DNA of 64,000 nt from Brachionus manjavacas (GCA_019054805.1 JAHQIY010000026.1:806001-870000); one strand, 5' to 3'. Shown: positions 46,963 to 57,540, counted from the stretch's first letter. Notes: a model not told the origin generated them from the sequence alone. Numbers and translations are program-made.

Positions 46963-49900
46963 ATTTTTAGTTTTTTGTGATTAATTTATAATTTTTGTTT
47001 CTTATCAAAAAAAATAGGCCAGATCCAAAGAAATTTTTTCAAATTTATAAATAATTATCTTAAATATTTATTTTTTTAGTGTTTAATTGTTTAATGCTGG
47101 CAATATGTGCTAAATGTCCAACAAAACCGTTTGAGTAGAATTTTTTTGGCTAATATTTTATCAAAATGTTATTTTAAGTGATTTTGAAATTTAATAATTT
47201 TCTAAGCTTGTTTTAAAATTTAAAAAAATTATTCTTAAAATGTAAAAATTTGATTGTTTTAATAATTTTGGTATATAATAAATATATACAATAAAAAAAA
47301 ATGGTCTAATGCAATTTTGTTGTTTATTTGATGTCAATTTTATTTTTGAAAATCTTCAAATCATTAATTTTCTAATTTGTATTATAATTTGACCGTAAAA
47401 TTTAAGAAATAAGTTGGTTTTTATTTATGATAATCTTTTTCCTAAATTTATTTTCAAAAATCCCAATTGCTAACTTTTTAACACTTGAAACTATTATGTC
47501 GGAATTATGCTCCATTTTTAGTTTCTGAGTATTTTGAAGTGTCTATTTTGGGAACTCCTTTTCAACTCTTCCAATTGAGAGAAATTATTCACCATGTGTG
47601 TAGGTTAATATAGGACCGGTAATGGATATATTGTCTTGGATTTTTCAAACCAACTAAAAGGGGAATTGATGAGAGTCCACGTGTTTCTTAGTACAGAACC
47701 ATTAACACACAAGCGATACTAAAACCACTATCGAATTAATGAGTAAAACCAATTGGTTTAATTGCCAGTACTGTAAGAATTGGCACTCGACCTTCTCAGC
47801 AAAAACGAACAGAATACTCTGATATGTTAAATCTTTAGCATGTGGCATTGGGTAAATTGAGTTTTGTATTGGTAAGGATCGAAAAATGTATCCGATTAAA
47901 TTGGATAGTTGTTGTCTAATCATTTGATCAAATTTTGATTCCATTATGCATTCTGTTTGTTTGAATTTTGATTTTGAATTCCTTGTATTCATTCGTGTCG
48001 CAACACGTGATTATAAAAAATCAAAAAATATTATAATTAATTGTATTATTTGTATACGTTTGTTCTCTTCAATGGATCCTTCTAAAATATATAGCTGAAT
48101 CCTCCTCACTTGGGGCACCAAATGTAAAGTCTAGGATTTTAGACTTTAGGGACTTATGCCAAGAAATAAATAAAACAATTTAATTTAGAGAAAAATTTAT
48201 TTAATGGAATCCGAAATTATAACAATAATGTAGTGGTTTATTTAGTAGTAAAAACTTGTGTTCCGTCTGCAGTTTATCATAGATTGTGCAGCTCTAAATA
48301 TATATAGAGACATGTAAAGACTTGGGTCTACAAATAGCACTACAAATGGCACTAAAAAGATGTTAATCATTAACACGCTTAAAAATCTTTTTAGAATACA
48401 AAATTGTAACACAAAGATAAGAACATACATACTAAAAATCGAAAATTAATTTTAACATTAAAATTTTTAAAACTTAGCTAGGAACCACTTTAAACGTTTT
48501 AATGATTTTTGGATGAAATTCCAGACCCAATAGTTGAAAATCAATCCAATACAAATGACATGAATAAAAGCGATAATTCACACCATGCAAGTTGACTTTA
48601 AAATGAGAAGAATCGATAACGAAATTTTCAGCAAAATTGAGGAAATATATCCAAAAAAGAATATATCAAACATGTCGAGTGAACTTTTCAACATCCTAAA
48701 GTTTTAGCAGCTGGTTTCCAGACTGAGCATTATTTTATTATCTTAAGCATGTTATGTCTTCACTTCCTTTTTTATTAAATTCTCTTTTTTTTTTTCAATA
48801 TAAACTTTAAAACTTAGCTAGCTGGTCCGGGTCAAAATCTTTACATCAGCAATATAGAGTTCTAATAATTTGGGTTTTAAAATGTAACTTCATGTCTTTC
48901 TGTATGTACAGGAATTGATAAAATCTAATTAAAAAAGTAAATTTTACATCGCCTGGAAGTCAAACTGAATCATTTCCCTAAAATATCACTTCGACAATTG
49001 CAAATTTGGTGAACTACCAAATGTAAGAAAAAAAAGATAGAATCTAGAAATATTGAAAAGAATACATACAATTGCAACTTGAGAAAATAAAACATAGAAA
49101 AAAAACTAATGTAGAAATTTAAATTGATAGTATTTTTTTTAGTTCTTTATTTAACAATTATAACTGAGTGTCAAAATTTTTAGTTTAGAACTTAATTAAG
49201 CTATTAAATTATTTTATTAAATATGGAAATTTATTCGCCTCTTATTACTAAATTAAGATCAAACAAGAATTAGATAGCTATAAATTTGACTAAACAAATA
49301 TTGTTTTCAGGTGAGACTTTGAAACAAACAAAAAAAAAAGATTTGATACGTGAAGTTCAAAAAGTTGATAAATGAATACAATGTATTAAATTTAGATTTG
49401 TTTTTAAATGGTATCATTAATTTATTTGATGATAAAGAATAAGAATAACTATTCTTTAAAAATATTTATAAATATTTTTTATTTTCTATTTTAATTAATA
49501 TTCTATAATTTTATTTCTATAAAAAAATGGATTCTATTAAATCAAAATTTTCTATATTTTTCCTATCAATTAACACCTCAATAATAAAAAAATTCATCTT
49601 TTGAACCTTGACCGCCAATTTCCATGAGCGAATCTTAAAAAAATTTTCGTTGGGTCAATAAAGAAGATTTTACCAATGGCATAGTTTCAAAATGATGACA
49701 AATATTTAACTTTTTAATGTTAAAGAGATACTCGATATTTAATTCCGTTAGTAGCGCTGAAGGACATTTTCGAAGATCTCCAGTCAAAAGTATCTCTTTG
49801 CCACCAAAAATTATTAAAGGTTATGCTCAAAACTCGAAAATTTTAAAATTTTCAAAATTTTCTTATGTAATTCTCAATTATGAGATAATTATTGTAATAA

Positions 49901-50145
49901 AATAACATTAATCAAGAGAAAACTAATGTTTCATCAATATATATATATATTAAATTAGCGTAAAAAAGCATTCCAAAATTTTAGTACAGTAATATTTTTG
50001 ATCGATTTCAAATTATTTGTAAATGAGAAATTAAATTTCATTATTGATAGAGGCTTTTTTTAAAATAAATTCAATTGAAATAAATTCTCATTCAACTGTG
50101 CTTGGTTTTTCTCTTAAACTTTTCATCTAAAACGTAGAAAAAATT
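46963..50145. other. Gene-poor region, about 3.2 kb
   Basis: Between the USP gene and the tRNA cluster. The USP 3' UTR comes first, then an LTR-retrotransposon fossil (about 47520-48480). An open stretch at 49717-49905 (plus) has paired basic residues but no signal peptide or clear splice partners, so I do not call it a gene. Confidence 0.5.
47520..48480 (-). mobile_element. LTR-retrotransposon fossil (partial, broken)
   Basis: Read on the minus strand, an LTR-end-like ...TTTACA is followed within two bases by TGGTGCCCCAAGTGAGG (48101-48120), the form of a tRNA primer-binding site just inside a 5' LTR. The putative LTR lies to the right of 48122; its outer end is not determined. About 110 bp inside the element an open stretch begins (47702-47992) that could be the start of a gag region, without recognisable similarity. 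No pol domains and no second LTR are seen in the window. Family uncertain (Ty3- or BEL-like priming). It is a broken, probably old copy. Confidence 0.5.
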
Positions 50146-50225
50146 TGGCAGCGGTGGGATTCGAACCCACGCCTGTTACGACTGGTGCCTTAAACCAGCG
50201 CCTTAGACCACTCGGCCACGCTACC
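50146..50225 (-). tRNA. tRNA-Leu(AAG), copy 1
   Basis: An 80-bp gene reading GGTAGCGTGGCCGAGTGG at its 5' end, with acceptor pairing GGTAGCG/CGCTGCC and discriminator A. The anticodon arm is CTGGT-TTAAGGC-ACCAG, giving anticodon AAG. The long class II variable arm (TCGTAACAGGC) and the leucine-type D arm fit tRNA-Leu. Internal Pol III promoters: box A TGGCCGAGTGG and box B GGTTCGAATCC. A T6 terminator follows CAAA on the minus strand. No intron. Confidence 0.98.
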
Positions 50226-50654
50226 TTGCTATAATCGTAATTTTTTTTCTATTAATGTTTAAATTTTCATTTCAATTGAAATTTAAACGTTAACATTTTC
50301 AGATCTTAAATAAATTTTCACTATTTTATGATTTTTTTAAATTTTCAAAAAATTCAATCAGACCTTTAATTAAAAAATGAAAAGAAATAATTTATTTTCA
50401 TTAAATGTTGAGTCATAAAATGAAATTCGTCAATTAATTAAATTTTTATTTCTATTTAAACCATTCTAGATAATGCAGATAAGAAAAATTAAGAATCAAC
50501 ATAAAAGATTCATAAATCAAAAAAAGAATTAAATAAAATCAAAATATTTTAGGTCAAATTGGTTAATTCATATTTTATATTTTCCTTGGAAACAAATCAT
50601 TTAAATTTATTAATTATTTAAAAAAACAAATTTTTTTATCAACATAACTAACGA

Positions 50655-50734
50655 GGTAGCGTGGCCGAGTGGTCTAAGGCGCTGGTTTAAGGCACCAGTC
50701 GTAACAGGCGTGGGTTCGAATCCCACCGCTGCCA
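50655..50734 (+). tRNA. tRNA-Leu(AAG), copy 2
   Basis: Identical over all 80 bp to copy 1, opposite strand, head-to-head with it across 429 bp. The 3' flank AAATTTTTTC supplies the Pol III terminator. The 5' flank ends in GAGGTAG where the other copies have AAGGTAG. Confidence 0.98.
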
Positions 50735-51244
50735 AATTTTTTCTTTTAAAACATACAATGTCTCATTTATTCAACTTCACTACTGTCTATCAACCTAATT
50801 AAACATTTTTCTGCATTCCGATCGAAATTTTCGAATACAAAATCATAAAAAGAATCGTAATTAATTAAGAGAAAAGTTTTCATTGAGAAATATCCAGATT
50901 TTAAAAATGGATTAAGAAAAATTTTTTTTCTTAGACAAAATAATAAAGGAATAAATTCAATTAAAACGAAATAGAACAATTACTAAAAACTTTAGTTGAA
51001 AGTTATCATTTTCATCAATTAATTTAAAATTTTAATAAAAAAATAAATGAAAATTTTTTTCTACTCTATTGTAAAATTAATTTTCCAAAGTTTAATAACG
51101 AAGTGATTGTGAAAAAATATTAAATTTTGCCATTGTTATTTTTAAGTAATTAAAAATTATAATGATTATAGAAGAAAAAAAAACTTAAAATAAAATACCT
51201 AATAGATAGATCAATTATTTTCTCCATTATATAGGAAAAAAATT

Positions 51245-51324
51245 TGGCAGCGGTGGGATTCGAACCCACGCCTGTTACGACTGGTGCCTTAAACCAGCGC
51301 CTTAGACCACTCGGCCACGCTACC
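51245..51324 (-). tRNA. tRNA-Leu(AAG), copy 3
   Basis: Identical to copy 1 and tail-to-tail with copy 2. A T7 terminator is present in the minus-strand 3' flank. Confidence 0.98.
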
Positions 51325-51713
51325 TTGTTAAATATCCGGACTGGTTTTTCAATTTGAAAAAAAAATAATCAAAAGATTCCATTTTTCAATTTCTATTTTT
51401 TTTAGTAACTTTGAACCAGATATGTACTTAAGTCAGGAAAAAAAGCCATGAATTTATTTTATTCCCATAATATAGTTAAGCAAAATATTAAAAAACAATT
51501 TCAAAATTTTCAAAAGTTAAATCAAAACATATCACAACTTTTTCAATTAAAAAACAACTTCATTTTCTTGAGAAATTCACTAATCAATAGATTATCTCGA
51601 AAATAAAAATATTCTTTAGAATCCTAGTTTAAAATTGGCTATTCCAATATTATTTGTCTAAAATACAAAATAATTTTATGTTTAATCAAAAATTGAAAAT
51701 TATTTAACAGGAA

Positions 51714-51793
51714 GGTAGCGTGGCCGAGTGGTCTAAGGCGCTGGTTTAAGGCACCAGTCGTAACAGGCGTGGGTTCGAATCCCACCGCTGCCA
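51714..51793 (+). tRNA. tRNA-Leu(AAG), copy 4
   Basis: Identical to copy 1. Its 5' flank (about 51640-51713) is homologous, inverted, to that of copy 5: both contain a TTATTTGTCT-like word, AAAAATTG and ACAGGAAGGTAG. A TTTTTT terminator follows. Confidence 0.98.
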
Positions 51794-51885
51794 AATATTT
51801 TTTAATAAACCTAAAATTATTTTAAAGATTAGAAAATTTTTCCACTGACAAAAATATTTTTTTTCCAAGCAAAAAATAAAAAATT

Positions 51886-51965
51886 TGGCAGCGGTGGGAT
51901 TCGAACCCACGCCTGTTACGACTGGTGCCTTAAACCAGCGCCTTAGACCACTCGGCCACGCTACC
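51886..51965 (-). tRNA. tRNA-Leu(AAG), copy 5
   Basis: Identical to copy 1. It faces copy 4 tail-to-tail with only 92 bp between them and is the inverted duplicate of that copy, including about 75 bp of upstream DNA. Confidence 0.98.
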
Positions 51966-52187
51966 TTCCTGTAAAATAACTTCCAATTTTTAATTAAACA
52001 AAAAAATATTCTGTATTTAAGACAATAAGTTTTTGGCTACTAAATACAAAGCTTAAACTTACAGCAAAAGAGAATTGAATCTTTTGAATTTTATAAATTA
52101 TTCATATTTTATTCACTATTATGAAGTAACATAGTTGAAAATTTTCAAAATTTCAAAATTTGGTCTTGAAAGGATAAAAAGCTTAAA

Positions 52188-52561
52188 ATGAAATTGACAA
52201 TTTTGTTTTTTGCAATCGTGGGTTTTTTTTTAAGCCCAATTGTATCGTTTCCAATTAAAAAGGTTTTTTATTTATAATCTAAATTTAGAATTATTGATTA
52301 ATATTTCAAAGGAGCATCTGATAAAAAAAAGGCAATATGTGAAACCATCCATAGATGGAATATGGCTAGCTGATGACAGCATTTATGATAAGATATTTAT
52401 GCTCAGAGTTAAAAGTAAAATATTTAAATTAAAATTAAAATTTTAATCAAATAACTTTAGTTAAACTAACATTGTATTTTAAATTAATTAATTGAAAAAT
52501 TTTTTTAATAGAAAAAGATAAAAGATCTCGATCAAGATTAGCAAGAAAACGATTTAAATGA
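52188..52561 (+). CDS. Putative secreted peptide precursor A (75 aa, three exons)
   Basis: Exons 52188-52262, 52312-52414 and 52512-52561 join in phase by GT-AG introns of 49 and 97 bp. Residues 1-20 form a clear signal peptide (MKLTILFFAIVGFFLSPIVS). A basic site KKR (30-32) precedes QYVKPSIDGIWLADDSIYDK. The C-terminus is strikingly basic (KKKDKRSRSRLARKRFK). The layout, signal peptide then basic cleavage site then short peptide, is that of a neuropeptide or peptide-hormone precursor. The motif KRQY-V-KP-S-IDG-I-WLA recurs in the gene at 53063-53463, which supports both models. I do not recognise the family. If exon 2 is read through instead of spliced, it ends after KSKIFKLKLKF. Confidence 0.7.
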
Positions 52562-52699
52562 GTTAAATGAAGCAGTCACTTATATGTTTGTTTTACCACT
52601 GGTACTATGCAGAAATTTTAGTTGTTTTAATTTTTAGATTTTATAATATTTTAAAAATAAAATTTAATTAAAAAAAAAATAAAATTTAAAAAAAAAATT

Positions 52700-52779
52700 T
52701 GGCAGCGGTGGGATTCGAACCCACGCCTGTTACGACTGGTGCCTTAAACCAGCGCCTTAGACCACTCGGCCACGCTACC
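52700..52779 (-). tRNA. tRNA-Leu(AAG), copy 6
   Basis: Identical to copy 1. It sits between the two convergent peptide precursor genes. A T-run in the minus-strand 3' flank serves as terminator. Confidence 0.98.
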
Positions 52780-53062
52780 TTACTCTACTTTTACTCTAAA
52801 CTCATTTTTTAAAAACTCAGATTTTTCTTTTTCAAATCAAAAGAATCTTTTTTTGCACTCGTTTTATTAAATTTTTTTTGTTCAATAATGACAACTTTAT
52901 TGATTAATTTTGAAGAAAATGGTTAATTAAATGGTAAATAATTTTACAAATGAAGGTATCAAAAAGTGTTTTTAAAAAACGTGTTTACAAACAAAAGTAG
53001 AAAAGATTAAATACTTGTAATTAAATAAACGAAAATTGAAGATTGCTGTGCCTGACATAAAA

Positions 53063-53463
53063 TTAATTTGGTTTAGGCTGAGAACTAGAACAACTATAAT
53101 TGATAATATTGCATAAAGTGCCTTTAATCCGGTCGAATAAGTTTATCAAAGAAATGGATAAGCTTGTGACTGATATCTCAGGCTTGGGTGAAGTAACTAA
53201 CTGATCAATCGATTGTGTTGTGGTCCTCATTCTCATTTGATTGATTAGATAAGATCGTTCGTTTGCCAGCCAACTTCCGTCAATATTAGGTTTAATATAT
53301 TGCCGCTTAACTCTGGATTGCCTATCACATGAAACCTGTGTTTTTTTTTAGTTTAATTATCAGAATTAGCTTTTAGCAAAAAAATTTAAAAATTTACATT
53401 TAAAATCATCAAGGCCATCATCCATAGCAATAAGATTGCCTGGAATTTTTTCAACAGTCCCAT
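53063..53463 (-). CDS. Putative secreted peptide precursor B (112 aa, two exons)
   Basis: Exons 53398-53463 and 53063-53335 join in phase across a 62-bp intron. Residues 1 to about 24 are a hydrophobic signal peptide (LLKKFQAILLLWMMALMILN). VKR (31-33) is followed by QYIKPNIDGSWLANERSYLI. The tail (about residues 60-112) is longer than in paralogue A and contains two Cys (CNIINYSC) besides one near the signal peptide. Precursors A and B share 10 of 15 residues from QY to the acidic pair after WLA. In both, an intron falls 7-9 codons before the mature motif, so they are paralogues. Secretion and cleavage after KR are inferred from the sequence. Confidence 0.75.
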
Positions 53464-55457
53464 TTTGAGCGACACTGCTTGTCAAATTATTTGAAAATAA
53501 TTTAAAATTTTTAAACCAATTGTAAATTCAAAAACACAAAGATATCTGAATGAATTTGAATTTTTTATTGTTCAAAATTTCAAAATGAATGCATAGAGAA
53601 TAAAATGCAACTTTCTTCGAGAGATTTAAATTTTGACTTTAACTTATTGAGCCTTAAAAACACGTGAATGCGTTGTTTTAAAATATTATTAGCTTCAGAA
53701 AAAGGAAAAATGTAGTTCGATAAAGCTTTGATCTAAAGATCTCATTTTAAGTTTTTTTTTTCATCAAACAAGCGTTATGGATAATCTCTCTAAAACTGGT
53801 TTCACTCATTTTCAACGAAACGATGCTTGAGAGTTAATCCATTTACTTGGCTTTATTTACAATAAAATTTTGGTTTGTAATTCTAAAATTAGAGATTTGT
53901 AAAAAGCTTTAGTTTAACTATTATATGAAAATCTCATGTTGTTTTACAAATAAAACAGCTTTTAAAATAAAATTTTTACTTCAATTAAATGTCGATGTCT
54001 AAATGGGAGATAAAAACCAAAAGATTTTAGCCAAAAAAATTTGTTACTCAATAGTAAAAATATTTTTCAAATAAAGTATTTTGTACCCAATTACCCAAGA
54101 TTTTTATTTTAATTTCAATTTTTTTTTCAAATTGATTCACCTTTGACCATAAAATTAAAATTCTGAACTCTAAATTAAGTGAACAAAAAGTTTTGATTAA
54201 AATTTTGAATTTTTTAGGCTCTGAATTTTAGCCCCGTTTTGAATTATTGTGAATATTTATTAATAAAATGTTTAGCTAAATAACTTTATCCTATAATCAA
54301 AAATTAAAATACGATTCCTTGAATTTTATTTTGAAACAAATAAACTTAAATAATTGAGATAAATTGAGCCTTTACCTAATTTAGGGGACCTAAGCTTTTT
54401 TAGTAATATCAGGCAAATTGAATTTTAAAAATTTTAAATTGATATTAATTATTACCAATTTTTTGAATCAAATATCGGATTTTAGAAATTTAAAAAAATT
54501 AAAATGTTGAAAATAATTCACAATAATTTACTGAATTTTAATTTTTTTATTTTTTTATACAATTGTAGCAATTTTACTTAAAATTAGGCAAAAATATTAG
54601 TTTAAATCATCACTTCATGTGAAAGTACTGATAGCGTCAATGCTGATATTCAAGTTTCCGAGAAAATTAAAATCAGAACTTATCAAAAGATAGATACAAA
54701 AATTTTGTCTCTTATTCTCTAATTTAAATTGCTCCGAATGAAGAGTTTAAAAAATACTGTAACATACATATCTTTTTTTTATTTAAGGTTGTGAACTATT
54801 CTTTAATCCTTGGATAAAACCATTTAGTTTTTAAAACTGTTTTCAACTTACAAAATCTCTATAGATTTAATGTATTTTTAATGATTTAATTTAGATTTAA
54901 TGATTTAATGTATTTTTTGGCGTAGATTATTTCAACATCGTTGAAAAATAAAAGTTTGACTTTGGATAATTATTTTTTTACAGAAGTTTCAGCATAAGAC
55001 TCAGAATATCTGAATAAACGCTTTTATGTATTTTAAATTAGCATTCTTTCCCAAAAAGAAAATGTGTAATTTTATAAGATGATTAAGTGTTAATTTCCGT
55101 GATATTTTAATTTATTTAAACAATTTTATCAAATTTTTCAAAACTTTTTTTTTTTAAATCTAATATATATTTCTTTACTAGAATCTAATATACAATTTTT
55201 GAATAGCTATACCCAAATCTTAATAAAACAGAACATATATTTATGACTTATTTATTTTATAAACCCCAAATATTGAATAAAATGGGATAATTTTTTTTAC
55301 ATCAATTTCTTTAGAATTACACCAATATAAAAAAAAAATTGTTTTTTTAATATTCTGGCCTCTATAAAGAAATATAGTAAGAAAGATAAAAAATCAACAA
55401 AAATAATATTTTTTCCAATTGTGTTAATTTTATTGAAATAAAAAGAGTAAAAAACAA
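53464..55457. other. Intergenic, about 2 kb, between peptide gene B and tRNA copy 7
   Basis: AT-rich sequence with no convincing gene or repeat. It probably holds the promoter of precursor B at its left end. Confidence 0.5.
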
Positions 55458-55537
55458 GGTAGCGTGGCCGAGTGGTCTAAGGCGCTGGTTTAAGGCACCA
55501 GTCGTAACAGGCGTGGGTTCGAATCCCACCGCTGCCA
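55458..55537 (+). tRNA. tRNA-Leu(AAG), copy 7
   Basis: Identical to copy 1 although 2.7 kb from copy 6. Its T6 terminator lies against the stop codon of the convergent coiled-coil gene, which begins 6 bp beyond the tRNA end. Confidence 0.98.
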
Positions 55538-55543
55538 AATTTT

Positions 55544-56779
55544 TTACCTTAATTTTAATCGTCTCATTCGCAGCTGCACACTTAACCACCAATTCGATAT
55601 TAATTTACTTGCTTTAATATAATTTTCCTCTTCACTTTTTTCCTCTCTGTAATTTAAAACAATATTCAACTTGTAATCATAATCATCTTTTAAATTTATT
55701 ATTTTTTCTTTTTGTAAATCGTATTGAGATTTTATTTTATCTAATTTGATCTGAACTTTTTCAATCGAAGAGTTATAGCAGTCCTCTAATTTATTAAATT
55801 TATTTTCAAATGACAAAATCTCTTTATTCAAAGCAACCATCATTAAATCATGTGCCTGATTTTCAATTTGAATTGAGGAGTTTATGCTTTCAATTGATTT
55901 TTCTATTCTTTTTAAATCACCTTTGTTTACCATTTGAATTTGTAAAAAATTGTTTTTCTTCCACTTTTTTAAATAATTTGTTAATATTTTGTTTTGAAAC
56001 AATAATCTGGATTTGTTGGCCACTAAATTCCTCTTTGATAATTTCATATTATTTAACTTATATCTGCCCTGATTTTTAGTTGAATTTATTTTGGATTTTA
56101 AAAATCTCACATTTTTTGAATTGTTCCTCAAATCATTTACTATTTTTGTTGTGATAGTACTTTGGAGTTTAAAAATAACTAAATTATTATAAAAAATCTC
56201 GTACGAACCTTGATTTGAAATTTCTGTTTTGAGTTCGTCTAAAAGTTTTGTCAAAATAATAAGGTCTAAATAGCTTTTTTGCTCTAAATTGATGATAAAA
56301 GAATAGTCATTAAATAAATCCATTGATTTCAAAAGCAAAATAGTTGAGTTTCCAAAGCGGATCTTTTTACCATTTTCATCTTGTATTTCAATTGAATCCA
56401 AGGGGATATTAATTGGAAATTTGATTAATGTCTTTCCTACTAAAAGGTCAGCATCAATGTCAGCCTGGACGCTTTTCCATAATTGTCTTTTTTTATAAAA
56501 ACTAAATAGAGGAAAATAATTTTCTTCGAAATCATCATTTTTTTCTCTGTTTATAATTAGATTTTTATGAAGATAAAACTTGTATTTTTTAATTTTGTCA
56601 AAGAAAAAATTATCTGAAATATCAGTTTTGGACGACGATTTTTCTAGTTCATGAACCCAACTTTCAATTTGCCAAAGATTCGAATAATTTTTTTCAAATA
56701 TTAGCTTTATCAAATCCAACTGTTCGATGATCAGTTCAATAACGGACGAGTATTCTATCAAAGAACTGGAGTATAGCAT
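55544..56779 (-). CDS. Coiled-coil protein with IQ-like C-terminus (DRC9/IQCG-like)
   Basis: A 411-aa intronless ORF from the ATG at 56779. Residues about 280-390 are coiled coil (LKRIEKSIESINSSIQIENQ, EILSFENKFNKLEDC, KVQIKLDKIKSQYDLQKEKI). The C-terminus SKLISNWWLSVQLRMRRLK resembles the IQ helix that ends human IQCG/DRC9 (IKLQAWWRGTMIRRE), a subunit of the axonemal nexin-dynein regulatory complex. DRC10/IQCD has a similar plan and is the alternative. The rest is too diverged to judge by eye. The stop at 55544-55546 lies 6 bp from tRNA copy 7. The last codons contain AAG/GTAAAA, a possible splice donor, so the gene may continue past the tRNA; otherwise its 3' UTR must cross the tRNA to an AATAAA near 55430. 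Confidence 0.5.
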   Translation of the reverse strand: MLYSSSLIEYSSVIELIIEQLDLIKLIFEKNYSNLWQIESWVHELEKSSSKTDISDNFFFDKIKKYKFYLHKNLIINREKNDDFEENYFPLFSFYKKRQLWKSVQADIDADLLVGKTLIKFPINIPLDSIEIQDENGKKIRFGNSTILLLKSMDLFNDYSFIINLEQKSYLDLIILTKLLDELKTEISNQGSYEIFYNNLVIFKLQSTITTKIVNDLRNNSKNVRFLKSKINSTKNQGRYKLNNMKLSKRNLVANKSRLLFQNKILTNYLKKWKKNNFLQIQMVNKGDLKRIEKSIESINSSIQIENQAHDLMMVALNKEILSFENKFNKLEDCYNSSIEKVQIKLDKIKSQYDLQKEKIINLKDDYDYKLNIVLNYREEKSEEENYIKASKLISNWWLSVQLRMRRLKLR

Positions 56780-57408
56780 TGACGTTTTTTTTTTATTTTA
56801 GATAAAAATAAACAATTTTAATTAATTTAATAAAATTTTGCGCAAAAATTTTTTTGAAAATTTATCAATAATAGATATATTATTTACAATTTAACTTTAG
56901 CAAAAACAAAAGAATAATTTTATTTTAATTTTTTTAATAAAAAGTATTAATAAGTCGAGATCATTTAAATAAAGATAAATTCAAAGAATATTGTTATTTA
57001 GTTTAATTTATTTCAGTAGATAATCTAATGAAAAGGATTAAATGAAAAAAAGGACTTAGCATCACCTAAAAAAAGCCAAGACTATAGCTAAATTATCTTT
57101 CGAACAAACGAATTAATGTGACATTAAGTGCTTTAAATATGAAGGAAGGCATTTATTTTATGCTGATGCAAAATTAATCATTTGATTTAAATTAAAATAT
57201 AATAAATCCAACTGTTTTTTTTTAATTATTTATTTTGTTATTTTAAAAATAAAAAGAATAATATTTTTTCACATATTAAGTTAATTTTTTTTAAGTGATA
57301 TAAAAAAGATTGAATTATTAAAAAGATTCTGATTGTTTTGGTCTCCTTCTATTTAATCTATAGAAAAAGATATGCGTACATTTTCCGAATCATTTATTTC
57401 TATTCTTT
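56780..57408. other. Intergenic, about 630 bp
   Basis: AT-rich spacer upstream of the DRC9-like gene. Nothing is recognised beyond a presumed promoter. Confidence 0.5.
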
Positions 57409-57540
57409 TTAATGTCTCGAGCGGTTGTTTTTAGCTGCTCGTACTTTTTTTCGATTCTCCCCAGGTGAAACATCCTTTACATTTTCATACCATTCGATTT
57501 CCCTATCAACACAAGCAATAGCAACAACATCTTTACTCAT
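57409..57540 (-). CDS. Possible small protein, 43 aa
   Basis: Starts at ATG 57540 in a good context (A at -3) and ends with TAA-like termination near 57409. The peptide MSKDVVAIACVDREIEWYEN, then VKDVSPGENRKKVRAAKNN, has an acidic middle and a basic tail and uses varied codons, unlike the AT-rich noise around it. There is no signal peptide and the family is unknown. It could also be one exon of a larger gene. Confidence 0.35.
   Translation of the reverse strand: MSKDVVAIACVDREIEWYENVKDVSPGENRKKVRAAKNNRSRH

Noticed and set aside
49717-49905. Plus-strand ORF with paired basic residues near the tRNA array
   Set aside because: It lacks a signal peptide and convincing splice partners, and half of it is low-complexity Lys/Ile sequence.
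50767-50979. 70-codon minus-strand ORF between tRNA copies 2 and 3
   Set aside because: No similarity to the peptide precursors, no clear ATG context and AT-driven composition.
52240-52446. 68-codon plain ORF at the peptide A locus
   Set aside because: It ignores the ATG at 52188 and the intron after 52262; the spliced model supplies a signal peptide and agrees with paralogue B.
55362-55592. ORF containing AVGFEPTP-type peptide
   Set aside because: This is the translation of the antisense strand of tRNA-Leu copy 7, a well-known source of spurious proteins.
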